The notes below the pieces were generated by a model, which saw only the letters and a list, made by a program, of their open reading frames with translations, had not been told where the DNA came from and did not search any database. The position numbers were made by a program, and so were the translations under genes. From Welwitschia mirabilis (taxonomy: Eukaryota; Gnetophyta; Gnetopsida; Welwitschiales), in assembly GCA_051453625.1 (NCBI GenBank), contig JBOZIK010000001.1:51458214-51499896 (forward strand): 41,683 nt of DNA, given 5' to 3'. Within the stretch, counting starts at the first letter, position 1; each line of letters starts with the position of its first letter. Below are positions 10,649-20,690 of this stretch, piece by piece.

Positions 10649-10660
10649 GTTCTAATACCA
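10649..10660 (-). other. Copia-like primer-binding site (initiator tRNA-Met type)
   Basis: The minus strand reads TGGTATTAGAAC followed by AAGGTTG, against TGGTATCAGAGC, the usual Ty1/copia PBS. The two differences are both transitions. It suggests a further copia fragment inside B with its LTR to the right (10661 onward). No paired LTR was found and the site is short. Confidence 0.4.
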
Positions 10661-10813
10661 AGTTTTCACAACCTAAATTTTTATGCTTTTTTTATTTTTT
10701 AAAATATAATGTCATGCTTATTTAGGTTTCCTATATGTATTCTTAGGATGTTTATCATACTTGATCATGCTAATGTAAAGATGAGATATCATTTAGAACT
10801 CATCATCTAGAAT

Positions 10814-11160
10814 GTTAACACTTACTCCAAGGTCTAACAAGGCTTACTTAATGTTTTTATCTCTGATTGTAATGACTAGAATTAGGCAATCAAGATCTTT
10901 ATACTTAAGTGGAAAATGGATTTGAACAATCGCACTAGTCTATTAGGATAAAAAGGTTTTACTTATGTTCATGTATCTCTTCATTATGCACATATGCTTA
11001 AGGAATTTTGCATAAGATGGCATCTATTTAGTTACTTCGAAAAGAGGCATGTTGATCTTAACATTTTTTAAAATATATAAGGCTAGTTGTTACTTTTATC
11101 TATTCTTCTTCTTAAGATGAAGGGAAAAATATAAAGGCTCTTAATAAGTAGGAAAAGGTT
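10814..11160 (-). pseudogene. Element B: end of gag and start of retropepsin
   Basis: In the minus frames, PFPTY...FSLHLKKKN is followed by VKINMPLFEVTK, then MPSYAKFLKHMC, then KYKDLDCLI and ALLDLGVSVNIL. This is the classic Tat/Athila order: PFPQ.L.KKK, then INIPL..A..QMP.YAKFLKDI, then P.K.KDPG.F.IPC, ending at the protease active site ALLDLGASVNLLP. The catalytic D-L-G is kept at 10814-10834, unlike in A1. Downstream similarity fades near 10790. It belongs to an element older than A1, which was inserted farther along its pol region. Confidence 0.8.
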
Positions 11161-11190
11161 TTCCTACATCCCTTACTATTCTCTTATTTA

Positions 11191-12050
11191 ATGCTTAAAA
11201 GAAGTTAAAGATTCTTTCTAAGAAGTTGTGAGTGATTTTATATGCTTTATTTTTTCTTTTCGTCATCTTCCATGGAAGTTAATTTTTCATTTATTTTATT
11301 TGACTTGGAAGGATTTTTCAATTCTTTTCCACTTCTAAGATGAATAGCTTTAGTTTCTTCAATTTAGCTTAGCCATTTTTTCTTAAGTCTAATTTCTTTT
11401 GGATTTGGTTGTGAGCTTAAGAAAAATTTTCTAGCTTCTATTTAATTTAAAGAAAAATAATCTATTAAAGAAATCAGATATTCATTTAGGAACTTTATTC
11501 AATAGTACTTAGGAAATAAAAATCTTGCTNNNNNNNNNNNNNNNNNNNNNNNNNNNNNNNNNNNNNNNNNNNNNNNNNNNNNNNNNNNNNNNNNNNNNNN
11601 NNNNNNNNNNNNNNNNNNNNNNNNNNNNNAATGCTTGAAAGAAGTTAAAGATTCTTTTTAATAAGTTGCAAGTGATTTTATATGCTTTATTTTTTCATTT
11701 TCTTCATCTTCCATGGAAGTTAATTTTTCATTTATTTTATTTGACTTGGAAGGATTTTTCAATTCTTTTCCACTTCTATGATGAATAGCTTTAGTTTCTT
11801 CAATTTAGCTTAGCTATTGGTTGTGAGCTCAAGGAAAGTTTTCTAGCTTCTATTTGATTTAAAGAAAAATAATCTATNNNNNNNNNNTTGGGGTTTGACT
11901 ATGAACTCAAAGGGAGTTTTTATTAGTCTCTTTGATTTAAGGAAGAGAGAACCTATTGAAGCAATTGGGTATTGGTTTGGGAAGTTTATTCAAGATTACT
12001 TAGGTAAGAGAAATGTTGCTTTAGAGTTCTTTCATGTTCACAGTTGATTT
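11191..12050 (-). pseudogene. Element B: C-terminal gag, with assembly-duplicated segments
   Basis: The minus frame over 11304-11351 reads KAIHLRSGKELKNPSK, matching the near-invariant KAITLRSGKE of Tat/Athila gag. Upstream, QPNPKE and an L/N/S-rich stretch match the usual G.LPSQ..PNPKE. The segment recurs: about 11191-11460 matches 11630-11877 across an exact 100-N gap (11530-11629). A third related piece follows a 10-N run (11888-12023). This multiplication reflects contig joins or local duplication; gag normally has one copy. Confidence 0.75.
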
Positions 12051-12635
12051 GGACTTGAGTGTTCATGAATTTTCTTAGTAACTTCTTAAAGGGAGTGCAT
12101 CATGATGAGATTTTTTAATAATTTAATAGAAAGGGATGGTATGATAATGAGGGAAATGAATTTATTAGTTTTTAATTCTAATTTTAACTATCTAAGTTAT
12201 CTTGCTTCAAAGAAAAGTTGGGGTGATTCCTCCACCTACGTTATAAGTGTTAGGATAGGGGTCATTCTTTTAGTTTTACCACTAGTATTCTATCACATTT
12301 ACTTGTTTATTTATAATATGTTGGAATAGGAAAATGGACAGACACTTAACTATCTCATGTATGTTTACATGAAAAATTAAAAATTTAGGTTTAAAAGGTA
12401 AGAATAAAGGTAAGATGATTAGAGATACTATTTTTAAAGCTAATTATTTTACTCTATTGTTGACTTTGAAGTTATTAGGTACTTTGAATACACTAGTGGA
12501 TCTAATAAGATGATGGAATATCGATGGTTTACTTGGATTTTCCTAATTCTTAAAGCTCTTAGCTATGGTTTTTGGGATAGCCCCAAACTTCATCTAATTT
12601 CATGCTAAGAAAACTATCCCTAGTCATTATCTCAA
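12051..12635. other. Unassigned stretch of element B, left of the copia insertion
   Basis: By position this is the middle of B gag on the minus strand. Adjoining the insertion site the minus frames give fragments such as MKLDEVWG, compatible with the gag segment after the core domain, but the match is weak. A 75-codon plus frame at 12102-12329 is hydrophobic at its end and resembles nothing known to me. Confidence 0.3.
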
Positions 12636-12640
12636 CTAAT
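12636..12640. repeat. Target-site duplication (left) of the copia element: ctaat
   Basis: Identical to 18256-18260. Both abut the LTR termini deduced independently from LTR alignment. Confidence 0.9.
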
Positions 12641-13101
12641 TATTAATGTGTGAAGCCAAATTTATTTCTTTATAATGTCTTTAATGTTATGATTTTATGT
12701 TGGCCCCATTTTAATATCATAAAAGAAGGTTTCCATTTTAAAACTGTCCTTATAGATGTTAGATAGAGACAGGACATGCATTAAAAGAGAGATGATACCT
12801 TCGTTAGCATTTTAAATTGTAGCCCTAATTGGCTATAATCCTGTACTTATTTAATTATGGTATAAGTATTGTTTAATTAAAAAATATAGAGTTAATAGAG
12901 TTCTATAAGGCATTTTTACCTCAATCCTGGTGTTGACTTGAAGCCTATTTTTGGCTTATAATCTCTGAAAATGAATGATAAACCTCTGTGTTACTTTCCT
13001 ATGGTTTTTTTCCTCATCATGTTTTTCCATGTAAATCATTGTATCTCTGTGTTCTCTTGTTACTTTATTTAATTTCTTTGATAATGTGTATTTTTGTAAT
13101 A
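12641..13101 (+). repeat. 5' LTR of the copia element
   Basis: Aligns over its whole length with 17785-18255. The terminal TG has decayed to TA: TATTAATG here corresponds to TTTTGATA in the other LTR. It ends two bases before the PBS. The shared central landmark is AACTGTCCTT...GATGATACCTT. Confidence 0.88.
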
Positions 13102-13103
13102 CT

Positions 13104-13115
13104 TGGTATTAGAGC
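13104..13115 (+). other. Primer-binding site of the copia element
   Basis: TGGTATTAGAGC, against TGGTATCAGAGC expected for initiator tRNA-Met. The single difference is C-to-T. Confidence 0.88.
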
Positions 13116-13559
13116 ACTTGGTTTAAAGCTCACATGCTTTGGTAACAAGCTTCATGTCCATAAACCCTATGAGCAGAATGAAGCATAGAAACTAGAGTAG
13201 AGTGTAGTAATCATAGCAGAGTAGAGTATCAAAGTGAAGTGAGTGATGTAAGGAAGTAAAGCAAGAAAATCACTGCAAACATAGGGGGAATAGACCACAA
13301 AGTGAAGCAAATATAGAGTAGCAGAGGTTGCAAAGCACATTAGATCAAGCATTACACATGCTTCACACATGCTTCAAATTTTTAGGATGTTCATATAATG
13401 TATTTGACACCTATTCATATAGTCACACAGTTAAACAATAATGGTGCATTTGTAGATAAGTGACTGGGTAACTGGATCTAAGAACCGGGATGTATGAAAG
13501 ATTCTGATAAAAGACATTCTTTACCAAAATAAATATGACATTTTTTTAAAGAAATAAGT

Positions 13560-14180
13560 AGAAATGAAAGTAATATCTAGACTTTTTAATGCACAATGGT
13601 TGAAGAAGTACCCTAATGAAGTGTGAAATAAACTTAATAGAAGGGAAATTTTATTGATTTGACTATGTCTTAGTAATGGAATTCTTCAATCCAATAGAAA
13701 AATTTATACAACAGCTAAATTGTAATATATTCTGATGTAGAGATATGATCATCCTACTAGCATGAACCACTTTTATGATAGTAAGAAGGTCTTCAAAATG
13801 AAGATGAAAAAATGTGCATTATTACAAGCATACCTAGACAAGATAAGTGAGTTGTTCACATATTTAAATGACCTATGAGTAATATTTAAAGAAAACCTAA
13901 GGGTAATTAGAGTCCTCATTTTCTTACCAGAGTCCTAGAAGACTATTTATACTACTCTGATAACTACTTTAAATACTATGTCATATTTAAAAATCATCAT
14001 TTCAAATCTTTTGAATGTGTACAATTATAGGGTTATTAAGTCTATTAGAGAAGCCCTTCTTATTCATGGAGAATGTTCTTAGATCATAGGCAAAGTATGT
14101 TAAAAGAGTAAGAGCAGATGAAGATTCATTAACAGAAGCATTAAATGTTGACACCATAAGATGAAAGGCCATTTACGAAA
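13560..14180 (+). pseudogene. copia gag remnant
   Basis: The plus frame around 13663-13722 reads LCLSNGILQSNRKIYTTAKL, matching the copia gag segment in which a hydrophobic L.L...VL precedes TA.ELW..L...Y. Farther on, ALLQAYLDKISELFTYLNDL fits the M.EG.SV..HI.EF..L...L segment. Several stops separate these pieces. No zinc knuckle could be read, and a 48-N run (14579-14626) covers part of the region beyond. Confidence 0.65.
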
Positions 14181-14689
14181 GAACTACTATAGCATAAAAA
14201 CAAGAGTAAATAGAAGGAAAGAGAGAACCAGCCAAACTAAGGAGGAGGATAAGGCTTAAATGCAGAAGGAGATGTTGATGTTGTATGGATTACAGATACA
14301 TAAGAGGTAAAATTTTTCTCATACTCTTACTCTAATATTTGAATTCTAGATTCTAGTGCTTCTTTTCATGTCTTCATGGATGTTTTAATGTTTCTTCATA
14401 TAATAAAGTTTTAAAGAAATATGTATATCCAGGAAATGATCAATGTTATGAGATCAAAGGAATTAAGTCTATAATATTGCAAGGAAGTGATGACAAAAAA
14501 TTATTTTTTTAGGATGTTAGACATCTAACTTAACTTGCAATAAATTTAATTTTAGCATGTCAGTCAGATGTTGTTGGTNNNNNNNNNNNNNNNNNNNNNN
14601 NNNNNNNNNNNNNNNNNNNNNNNNNNAACTAAAAGGTAATAAAATGTATCATAGTTTTAACACATTGAGGTGGTAAAGTAATGTTATTA

Positions 14690-14850
14690 TTACTAGTGAT
14701 AAGAACATGTCTCTTTGACATAAGAGACTTGGACATCTTAATGAAATAGGCATGAAATTCTTAGTTCTAAAAGCTTACTTCTAAAGTTTGACTTTATGTC
14801 TTTAGATTTCTGTAAGGATTGTGCTATAATAAAAGCAAAATTTTTAAACT
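14690..14850 (+). pseudogene. copia GAG-pre-integrase / integrase zinc-binding region
   Basis: The plus frame reads HKRLGHLNEIGMKFL, then SLDFCKDCAIIKAK in a shifted frame. This is the H-x-RLGH ... C-x2-C pattern of the HHCC zinc-binding domain that begins copia integrase. The residue before HKRLGH is a stop where most family members have Trp (TGG to TGA is one G-to-A change). Confidence 0.82.
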
Positions 14851-14879
14851 TTAAAAAAATATATTTTTAAAAATAAAAG

Positions 14880-15420
14880 AACTAGAAAGCTAGATTTGGT
14901 TTAGTTTGATGTTTTTGAGCCTATGACAGTGATTTCCTTTGGTAGAGAATCATATTTGGTTTATCTATTAATGACTTTAATCAAAAAATTTGGTTGTTTC
15001 TAATTCTTTTAAAATATAGAGTCTTTGATATTTTTAAATAATTTAAATCTAGAGTGGAAAATGAATCAAGCTATAAAATTAAATTCTTATCAAGAAATAA
15101 TAGAGATAAATACATCTCTGCTAACTTTAAGATGTTTTACAGAGATAATGAAATTGTCTATATAAAGACAAATCCATATACACCTTAGAATAATGAAGTA
15201 GTTGGAAGATATAACATGACTATTTTAGAAAGGTTACATTTATTATTGTAGTAATATAGAGTTTTAAAACATCTTTGGGTTAAAGCAACCAATATAGTTT
15301 CATATCTTGTAAATAAATCACTGCATTCAGCACTTCAAGAAGGAATACCAAAGTCTGTATGGAGTGAAAGGAAGCTCTCTTTTTTCTTACTTGAAGGTGT
15401 TTTACTATGAATAACATGTG
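14880..15420 (+). pseudogene. copia integrase catalytic core
   Basis: The plus frames give KLDLV*FDVFEPM, corresponding to LDLVHSDVWGPM with the first catalytic Asp kept, then SYLVYLLMTLIKKFGCF for YFVTFIDDYSRKVWVY. Next come FLSRNNRDKYIS for LRSDNGGEY, where the second catalytic Asp has changed to Asn, and NPYTP*NNEVVGRYNMTI for PYTPQQNGVAERMNRT, with the final Glu changed to Gly. The tail KATNIVSYLVNKSLHSAL matches the A..TA.YLINR.P..AL helix. The catalytic DDE set is therefore broken. Confidence 0.85.
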
Positions 15421-16099
15421 CATCAAAAAAACATAAAAAACTATATGGACATGAACACAAGTGTATTTTTTTGGGTTATAAAGAAGAGAACCTTGGTTAC
15501 ATATTATGGAATCTAGTGGATAAGAAGATATCAGATTACATGATTTGATCTTTTGTGAATGGCAAATATTTTATAAATCAATAAAAAAAAAACTAGAATA
15601 AAGGGGTTCTTGATTCTAAAATTTTGAAAAACACTTTTAAAATTTCAGATAAAAATGAAGATGATAAAATAAGTAATCCTCTTGATGATGAGGATGATGA
15701 AGATGAAAATAATCTAGCTAGACTCCAGTAACTTGATTCTTTATAAGGTGAAGATAAAGGACAAGCTTATACTCCTACACATTAAGTAAGAAGATCTACT
15801 CATCGCAATAGAGAATTTTTTAGGTATTCTTTGTCATCGCACTATATCTTATACATAGATAAAGAAGAACTTGAAATATATTAGGAAGTTGTTGCTTCAT
15901 CTAACTCAGAGAAGTAAAATGCTATAATGAAAGAAAGTTTTGATGCTTTAAGGTATAATAATACATGTGATTTGGTTTCCTTGCTAGCTGGGAAATGTGT
16001 GTTGTTTAACATATGTGCCTTTAGAATAAAGGAAGCGATAAATAAAAGGGAATGTTACAAGACAAGATTATTTATATAGGGTTTTGGTTAAAAACAAGG

Positions 16100-16320
16100 T
16101 ATTAATTTTATTGAATTTTTTTCTTTAGAGGTAAAGCATTATTCTATTTGTATTATTTTTTTCATTGTCATTTTCTNNNNNNNNNNNNNNNNNNNNNNNN
16201 NNNNNNNNNNNNNNNNNNNNNNNNNNNNNNNNNNNNNNNNNNNNNNNNNNNNNNNNNNNNNNNNNNNNNNNNNNNNGCATTATTCTATTTGTATTATTTT
16301 TTTCATTGTCATTTTCTTGA
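16100..16320. other. 100-N gap with duplicated flanks inside the copia pol region
   Basis: The 41 bases at 16136-16176 recur unchanged at 16277-16317, on either side of exactly 100 N. This is an unmerged contig overlap. Confidence 0.8.
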
Positions 16321-16329
16321 ATCTTAAAT

Positions 16330-17200
16330 TAAAATGGTTGTCTTGAAGAAGAGATTTATATTAAATTGCCTAAAGGTTTTGAAACTAAAGAAAAGAACTT
16401 AGTTTGTAGGTTGAATAGAAGTTTGTATGGCATGAAACAAGCACTAAGGGAATGGTATAAAAAATTTGATAGCTTCATCTAAGAATAAGAATATAGAAGG
16501 AGTAATGTAGATTATTGTATTTGTCTCTATGGATAGGTTTCTAGTAAGATTATTATTTTATTGCTATAAGTTGGTAATATGATTATCACTATAAATGATA
16601 TACAAAAAATAAAGAGGCTAAAAAATGAAATGGAAAAACATGTTACAACCAAGGACTTAGGTTTTATAAATAGATTTTTGGAATGAAAATTTTTAGGAAC
16701 ATATCATGTGAANNNNNNNNNNNNNNNNNNNNNNNNNNNNNNNNNNNNNNNNNNNNNNNNNNNNNNNNNNNNNNNNNNNNNNNNNNNNNNNNNNNNNNNN
16801 NNNNNNNNNNNNTCACTCCGTCTATACTAGCGTGTTGTATTTTGCATCTTATTATAATTAACAGGATTGAAATTGAACGTGAACTATTGCATAAATACAC
16901 ACCGCAACATCAGTTTAATTACATCAACAAAGTATTAATAATTTTACATAGCTAACTGTAAATCAATTGGAACATAGCTAGAAAGTTACTTTTAATTGTC
17001 TCTAGAGGATCTCCCAAAATAGAAGAGAAATAGGAAAGAATGGAAGTAGTTTCTTATGCTACATGTATTGAAAGCTTAATGTATGCTATGGTCTACACAA
17101 GATTACATATTTCATATATAGTGGGAGTTGTCTCATGTTTCATAAGCAACAATAGTCCAAAGTATTAAAAAGTTATAAAATGAATCTTACTCCACCTAAA
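16330..17200 (+). pseudogene. copia reverse transcriptase (RVT_2)
   Basis: The plus frame reads KLPKGFETKEKNLVCRLN, then SLYGMKQALREWYKKFDSF, then NVDYCICLYG. This is the very well conserved (Q)P.GF....KE..VC.L.KSLYGLKQAPR.WY.KFD segment. Next, ILLL*VGNMIITIND stands where LLYVDDM is expected, so the YVDD catalytic motif is lost. TTKDLGFI matches MKDLG....LG. After a 100-N run (16713-16812) and about 200 bp of unlike sequence, the frame resumes with ESLMYAMVYTRLHISYIVGVVS, matching GSLMYAMVCTRPDI..AVGVVS. Confidence 0.85.
16813..17030. other. Segment interrupting copia RT, right of an N gap
   Basis: The sequence from 16813 to about 17030 does not fit the RT reading either side. It is less AT-rich at its start (TCACTCCGTC...) and contains CpGs (CTCCGT, AGCGTG, AACGTG, ACACCGC), unlike its neighbours. 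It could be a small insertion or a misplaced contig end. I could not identify it. Confidence 0.4.
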
Positions 17201-17289
17201 AGATACACAGAATTTTTACCTAAGTTTTGGTTATACTAGATTGAACATTATTAGTTATGTGGATGCTAATTATGTATAGTATAAAGATA

Positions 17290-17670
17290 TAATAAAGTCA
17301 ACTTCTGGTTATGTTTTTTTTATGGGAGATGATCCTGTTAGTTGGATGTCTTATTTGCAAAGAAACATGACTTTGTCAACTACAAAAGCAGAGTACATAG
17401 CTATAACAGAGGTAACTAAAGAGATGATTTGGGTAAGATGTTTGCTAGATTGATTTAAATTGAAACAACATCAATATGTGATTTATTACCATAGTTAGAG
17501 TATTATTTGTTTAGTAAAGAATGCTGCTTATCATACTTAGATGAAGCACATTAATGTGAGAAATTACTACATAACAAAAGCATTGGAGAAGAGGAAGCTA
17601 GATGTTTACCAAATTCACATATAACAAATCTTGCAGATTTCTTAATTAAAGATATTATGAGAGATAAATA
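17290..17670 (+). pseudogene. copia RNase H
   Basis: The plus frame reads TSGYVFFMGDDPVSWMSYLQ, then MTLSTTKAEYIAITEVTKEM, then INVRNYYITKALEKRKLDVY. This matches TTGYVF...G.AVSWMS..Q..VALSTTEAEYIA..EA.KEAIWL and then KHIDVRYHFIRE.LE.G. The KAEY segment keeps the catalytic Glu. Stops fall in WVRCLLD* and in the D.QSAI..AKNP.FH segment, where NAAYHT*MKH is readable. This is the best preserved copia domain here. Confidence 0.87.
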
Positions 17671-17784
17671 TTAGTGATGTTGTTGTGACATACACCTGAA
17701 TACATAATCTAAGTAAGCTTAGAAAGCAATGCATCTCTATATTTACACTTGAAGATGTGTTAAATTTATCTTCAAATATGAGAA

Positions 17785-18255
17785 TTTTGATATGTAAATT
17801 CAAATTTATTTCTTTGTAATATTCCTAACTTTGTGTTTTTACATTAACCCCACTTTAATATTGTAAAAGAATGTTTTTATTTTAGAACTGTCCTTGGGGG
17901 TGTTAGGTAGAGATGGAACATGTATCAAGAGAGGGATGATACCTTCTTTAGGGTTTTAGCTTGTAGCCTTAATGTGCTATAATCCTTTATCTATTTAATT
18001 ATGGTATGAGGATTATTTAATTGATAAAGATAAAGTTGATAGAATTCTATGAGACGTTCTTACCTAAAGCATATTATTGGCTTGAAGTGTATTCTTAGCT
18101 TGTAATCTTGGAATATTGATAATAGAATTTTGTATTGCTTTCCTATAGTTTTTCCCCTCATTGATGTTTTCCACATAAATTCTATGTTTCCTTACTAATT
18201 TTTTTAATTACTTTATTGTTGTGTATTTTCATAGCTATTGTGTATTTTAGTAGCA
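17785..18255 (+). repeat. 3' LTR of the copia element
   Basis: Pairs with 12641-13101 and ends with CA at 18254-18255, directly followed by the ctaat duplication. The purine-rich run ATATGAGAA just upstream is the likely decayed polypurine tract. Confidence 0.88.
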
Positions 18256-18260
18256 CTAAT
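18256..18260. repeat. Target-site duplication (right) of the copia element: ctaat
   Basis: Identical to 12636-12640. Confidence 0.9.
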
Positions 18261-18560
18261 TGCCTAAATAATCTATCGTAGAAAAAAGAATTCCGTCCTT
18301 GCCTCAAATCTATATATGTCCATTTTTATAAAGAGTCCTTAAATCTTTCTAAGGCTTGGAAAAAGATTTCATGGCCCTTTTGCTGATAGTTCATTATTCC
18401 TCTTTTAAAGGCATTAATTTTGTGGTTTGGAAAAAATTTGGATATGAAAGTCTTATTTAAATTGGATTAGGATCTAATACATAAGGGCTTAAGGGTGTAG
18501 AGCCATGATTTAGCCTTCTCTTTTAGGAAAAATGAAAAAAGGATATTCTAGAACGTCATA
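18261..18560 (-). pseudogene. Element B: gag core domain
   Basis: The minus frames read FPKREG, then NHGSTPLSPYVLDPNPI in one frame and SYPNFFQTTKLMPLKEE beyond, then an alternate frame ending with HEIFFQALERFKDSL. Compared with the Retrotrans_gag consensus (FPFSLKDKAK.WL..LP..SI.SW.....FL.KFFP..K....R..I..F.Q..GE....AWERFKDLL..CPHH), the order and spacing agree. The copia insertion cuts gag directly after this domain, so the continuation lies left of 12636. Frames alternate and stops are many. Confidence 0.75.
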
Positions 18561-19764
18561 GGTATTTGGTTATTAGAGGACGGTTCATAATAAACACATG
18601 AATTCCTTAAGGTTTAAATATGGGTCCTCTAATTTTAACCCATAAAATTGAGTTAACAATTGGATGGTAGACATTTTGAATTTTAACCTTTAATTCATAG
18701 GCAGTTGTAATATGCATGAAGGGATTCCTAATCATTTAGATTAAAGGTAGTCACAAAGGGTCTACTTAAGGGGGTTTTTAGCTTCATTATTTTGATTTTT
18801 AGTCATCTAGGAAATTAATTAGTTGATTAATTCTTAATTTGATCATAGCACATTAAAAGAAAATTGAACTCTAGATTGGGTGTTTCATTTTTGCTATTAG
18901 GATGAGAAGGCTTATTCTCTTTAAGTGTTGCCATTATGTTGGTTCTCCTATGGGAAACTCTGTTATTCTTGGGAAATGGGATTCATATTGAAGGGTTTTC
19001 AATCAGTCTACCTAACTCATCTCAAATTTAAGGGATGTAAGATTTATACAAATTTTGAAAAGGTTTCAAATAGATCCCAAATGATAGAAGGATTTAGTGG
19101 TTTTAATAAAGGTTTTGGAAAAAGGTTTAAAGTTTTTGACATAGGCAAGCTAGTTATGCTAGTGAAGGAAGATGGTAATACCAATTTAGCTACAAATTAT
19201 AATCTAAAAAAATCTTAAGTACTCGCAAAGTCTTTGTAGGATGTTTAACATAACAAGATCATAGAAAAATGTAACCAATATTAAAAAATATAGTACACAC
19301 TCAAAAACAATCTTAAAGAAAATTAAACTCTTGAACTTGTTTAGTGTTTTGGCATTTTTTAATAATGAATTTTCAAAATTCACTAAACATAAAATTAAAA
19401 TCTAAAGTAAGAAAACATAAGAAATAAAATAAAACACATAAGATGAGTTAAATTTTAGTTTTTTCACCCATTGGTCATAACCCACAAAAACTTTGTTAGG
19501 CCTATGACATAAATATTTGATATGTGAGTAAGTTAGAGTATAAAAATTAAAGAAAATTCAAAATTAGACTAGTTTGATTACTAATGGAAATGACCGTACC
19601 AACCACTAGAAAAAAAGAAAGTAAATAACAAACAAAAGAAATAGAGCTAGTTCAAATATCAATGAAGTGGATCAGTACCAACCACAGGAAAAGTAAAACC
19701 TAAACTAAAAAATGTTGTAATAAAGTAAAATTTATGCTCCTTCTAAGTAGCTACCGTGTCATTA
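18561..19764 (-). other. Element B leader and gag N-terminal region
   Basis: Lies between the gag core and the probable PBS. No clear gag start was found. Two loosely repeated blocks around 19563-19640 and 19645-19710 share TACCAACCAC(T/A)(A/G)GAAAA, suggesting an old tandem duplication of about 85 bp. A 97-codon plus frame (18925-19218) is antisense to this region and is not supported as a gene. Confidence 0.45.
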
Positions 19765-19782
19765 TCTATGGCCATCGTGCCA
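19765..19782 (-). other. Probable primer-binding site of element B
   Basis: The minus strand reads TGGCACGATGGCCATAGA. It agrees with the tRNA-Asp type TGGCGCCGTTGCCGGGGA at 11 of 18 positions; four differences are G-to-A and three are transversions. It is weaker than the A1, A2 and C sites, but correctly placed upstream of gag and followed by a TATA-bearing LTR-like stretch. Confidence 0.45.
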
Positions 19783-19785
19783 AAA

Positions 19786-20690
19786 TCTATTCATTGAAGT
19801 ACAATGAATAAGATTTAAACTAAGTTAATACTTAGTATTATTCTCTCCAAAGGGATAATTAGGGTGGCTTACATAAATCACATAATTCTTGCTTATCTTA
19901 AAAGTTATAAATAAAGAAATGAAAAATAGAGAGAGCTGAAAATATTATTATTTANNNNNNNNNNNNNNNNNNNNNNNNNNNNNNNNNNNNNNNNNNNNNN
20001 NNNNNNNNNNNNNNNNNNNNNNNNNNNNNNNNNNNNNNNNNNNNNNNNNNNNNNATATTATTTTTAAATTTCATTTAAAAGGTAGAAAAGTAAGCAAGCT
20101 TCAAAGTTTTACCTAATTTATCCACTAGCAAGCCTTCACTCTAATGATATCATATGATTTCCTTAAAAGATACTTCAAATAATTAATTAACAATGGCTTG
20201 GATCATGGTAACATAATTTCATTTAACATATAAAGATTGGTAAACTTAATATCCACTGGATCCTTCATAGTCTCAAAATAAGAATGGAAAGTAGGGACCT
20301 AGGTACTTAAAATCCATCAAATTCAAGACACTTAGATCAAGTAATTATAGAATCTACCAAATGATAATAGAACTTGATACTAATGTTTTTACCTAAGAAT
20401 TCCAAGTAAAAAGTGATTTGTAACTTAATTTCAAAAGAAAACAACAATTATGTATTAAATCAAAGAAATCAAATTACATCAAAAGAATAAAAAAGCTGGT
20501 AAGAACTCCTCAAGTTATTATTAAATCAAGCTCACTTCCTAAATAAAGCGCTTAAAAGGCCACATCAACTTGATACTTTAAAGATTCTATTCTTTCACCA
20601 AACTGAAGGATGTCATAAATGATGGCTCAAGGCCCTTTTATAGATCTTAGAGTGTGTATCATGTGATTAATTTAATACTTTCTTTTAATC
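19786..20690 (-). repeat. Probable 5' LTR of element B (partial)
   Basis: LTR assignment rests on the adjacent PBS and a minus-strand TATA box at 20635-20642. It contains a 100-N gap (19955-20054) with similar AT-rich flanks. No second copy lies in the window for comparison. It appears cut on the right by LTR E. Confidence 0.4.
20635..20642 (-). promoter_or_regulatory. TATA-like box in the probable B LTR
   Basis: TATAAAAG on the minus strand, followed by the relatively GC-rich GGCCTTGAGCC, similar to the TATA surroundings in the other LTRs. Confidence 0.4.

Larger units (their letters stand above)
12641..18255 (+). mobile_element. Complete but decayed Ty1/copia retrotransposon
   Basis: Two aligned LTRs (12641-13101 and 17785-18255), a perfect 5-bp duplication ctaat, a PBS for initiator tRNA-Met, and the copia domain order gag, GAG-pre-integrase, integrase, reverse transcriptase, RNase H on the plus strand. 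All domains contain stops and shifts. The LTRs differ at 12 of 60 positions in one hand-aligned segment (12742-12801 against 17886-17945), with 11 of the 12 being transitions. This indicates an older insertion than A1. It interrupts the gag region of element B. Confidence 0.92.

Noticed and set aside
12102-12329. A 75-codon plus-strand frame with a hydrophobic C-terminus as a small membrane protein gene.
   Set aside because: It is antisense to element B gag by position, has no recognisable homology, and chance frames of this size are common in AT-rich sequence.
18925-19218. A 97-codon plus-strand frame.
   Set aside because: Antisense to the leader/gag N-terminal region of element B, with no recognisable domain and no promoter context.
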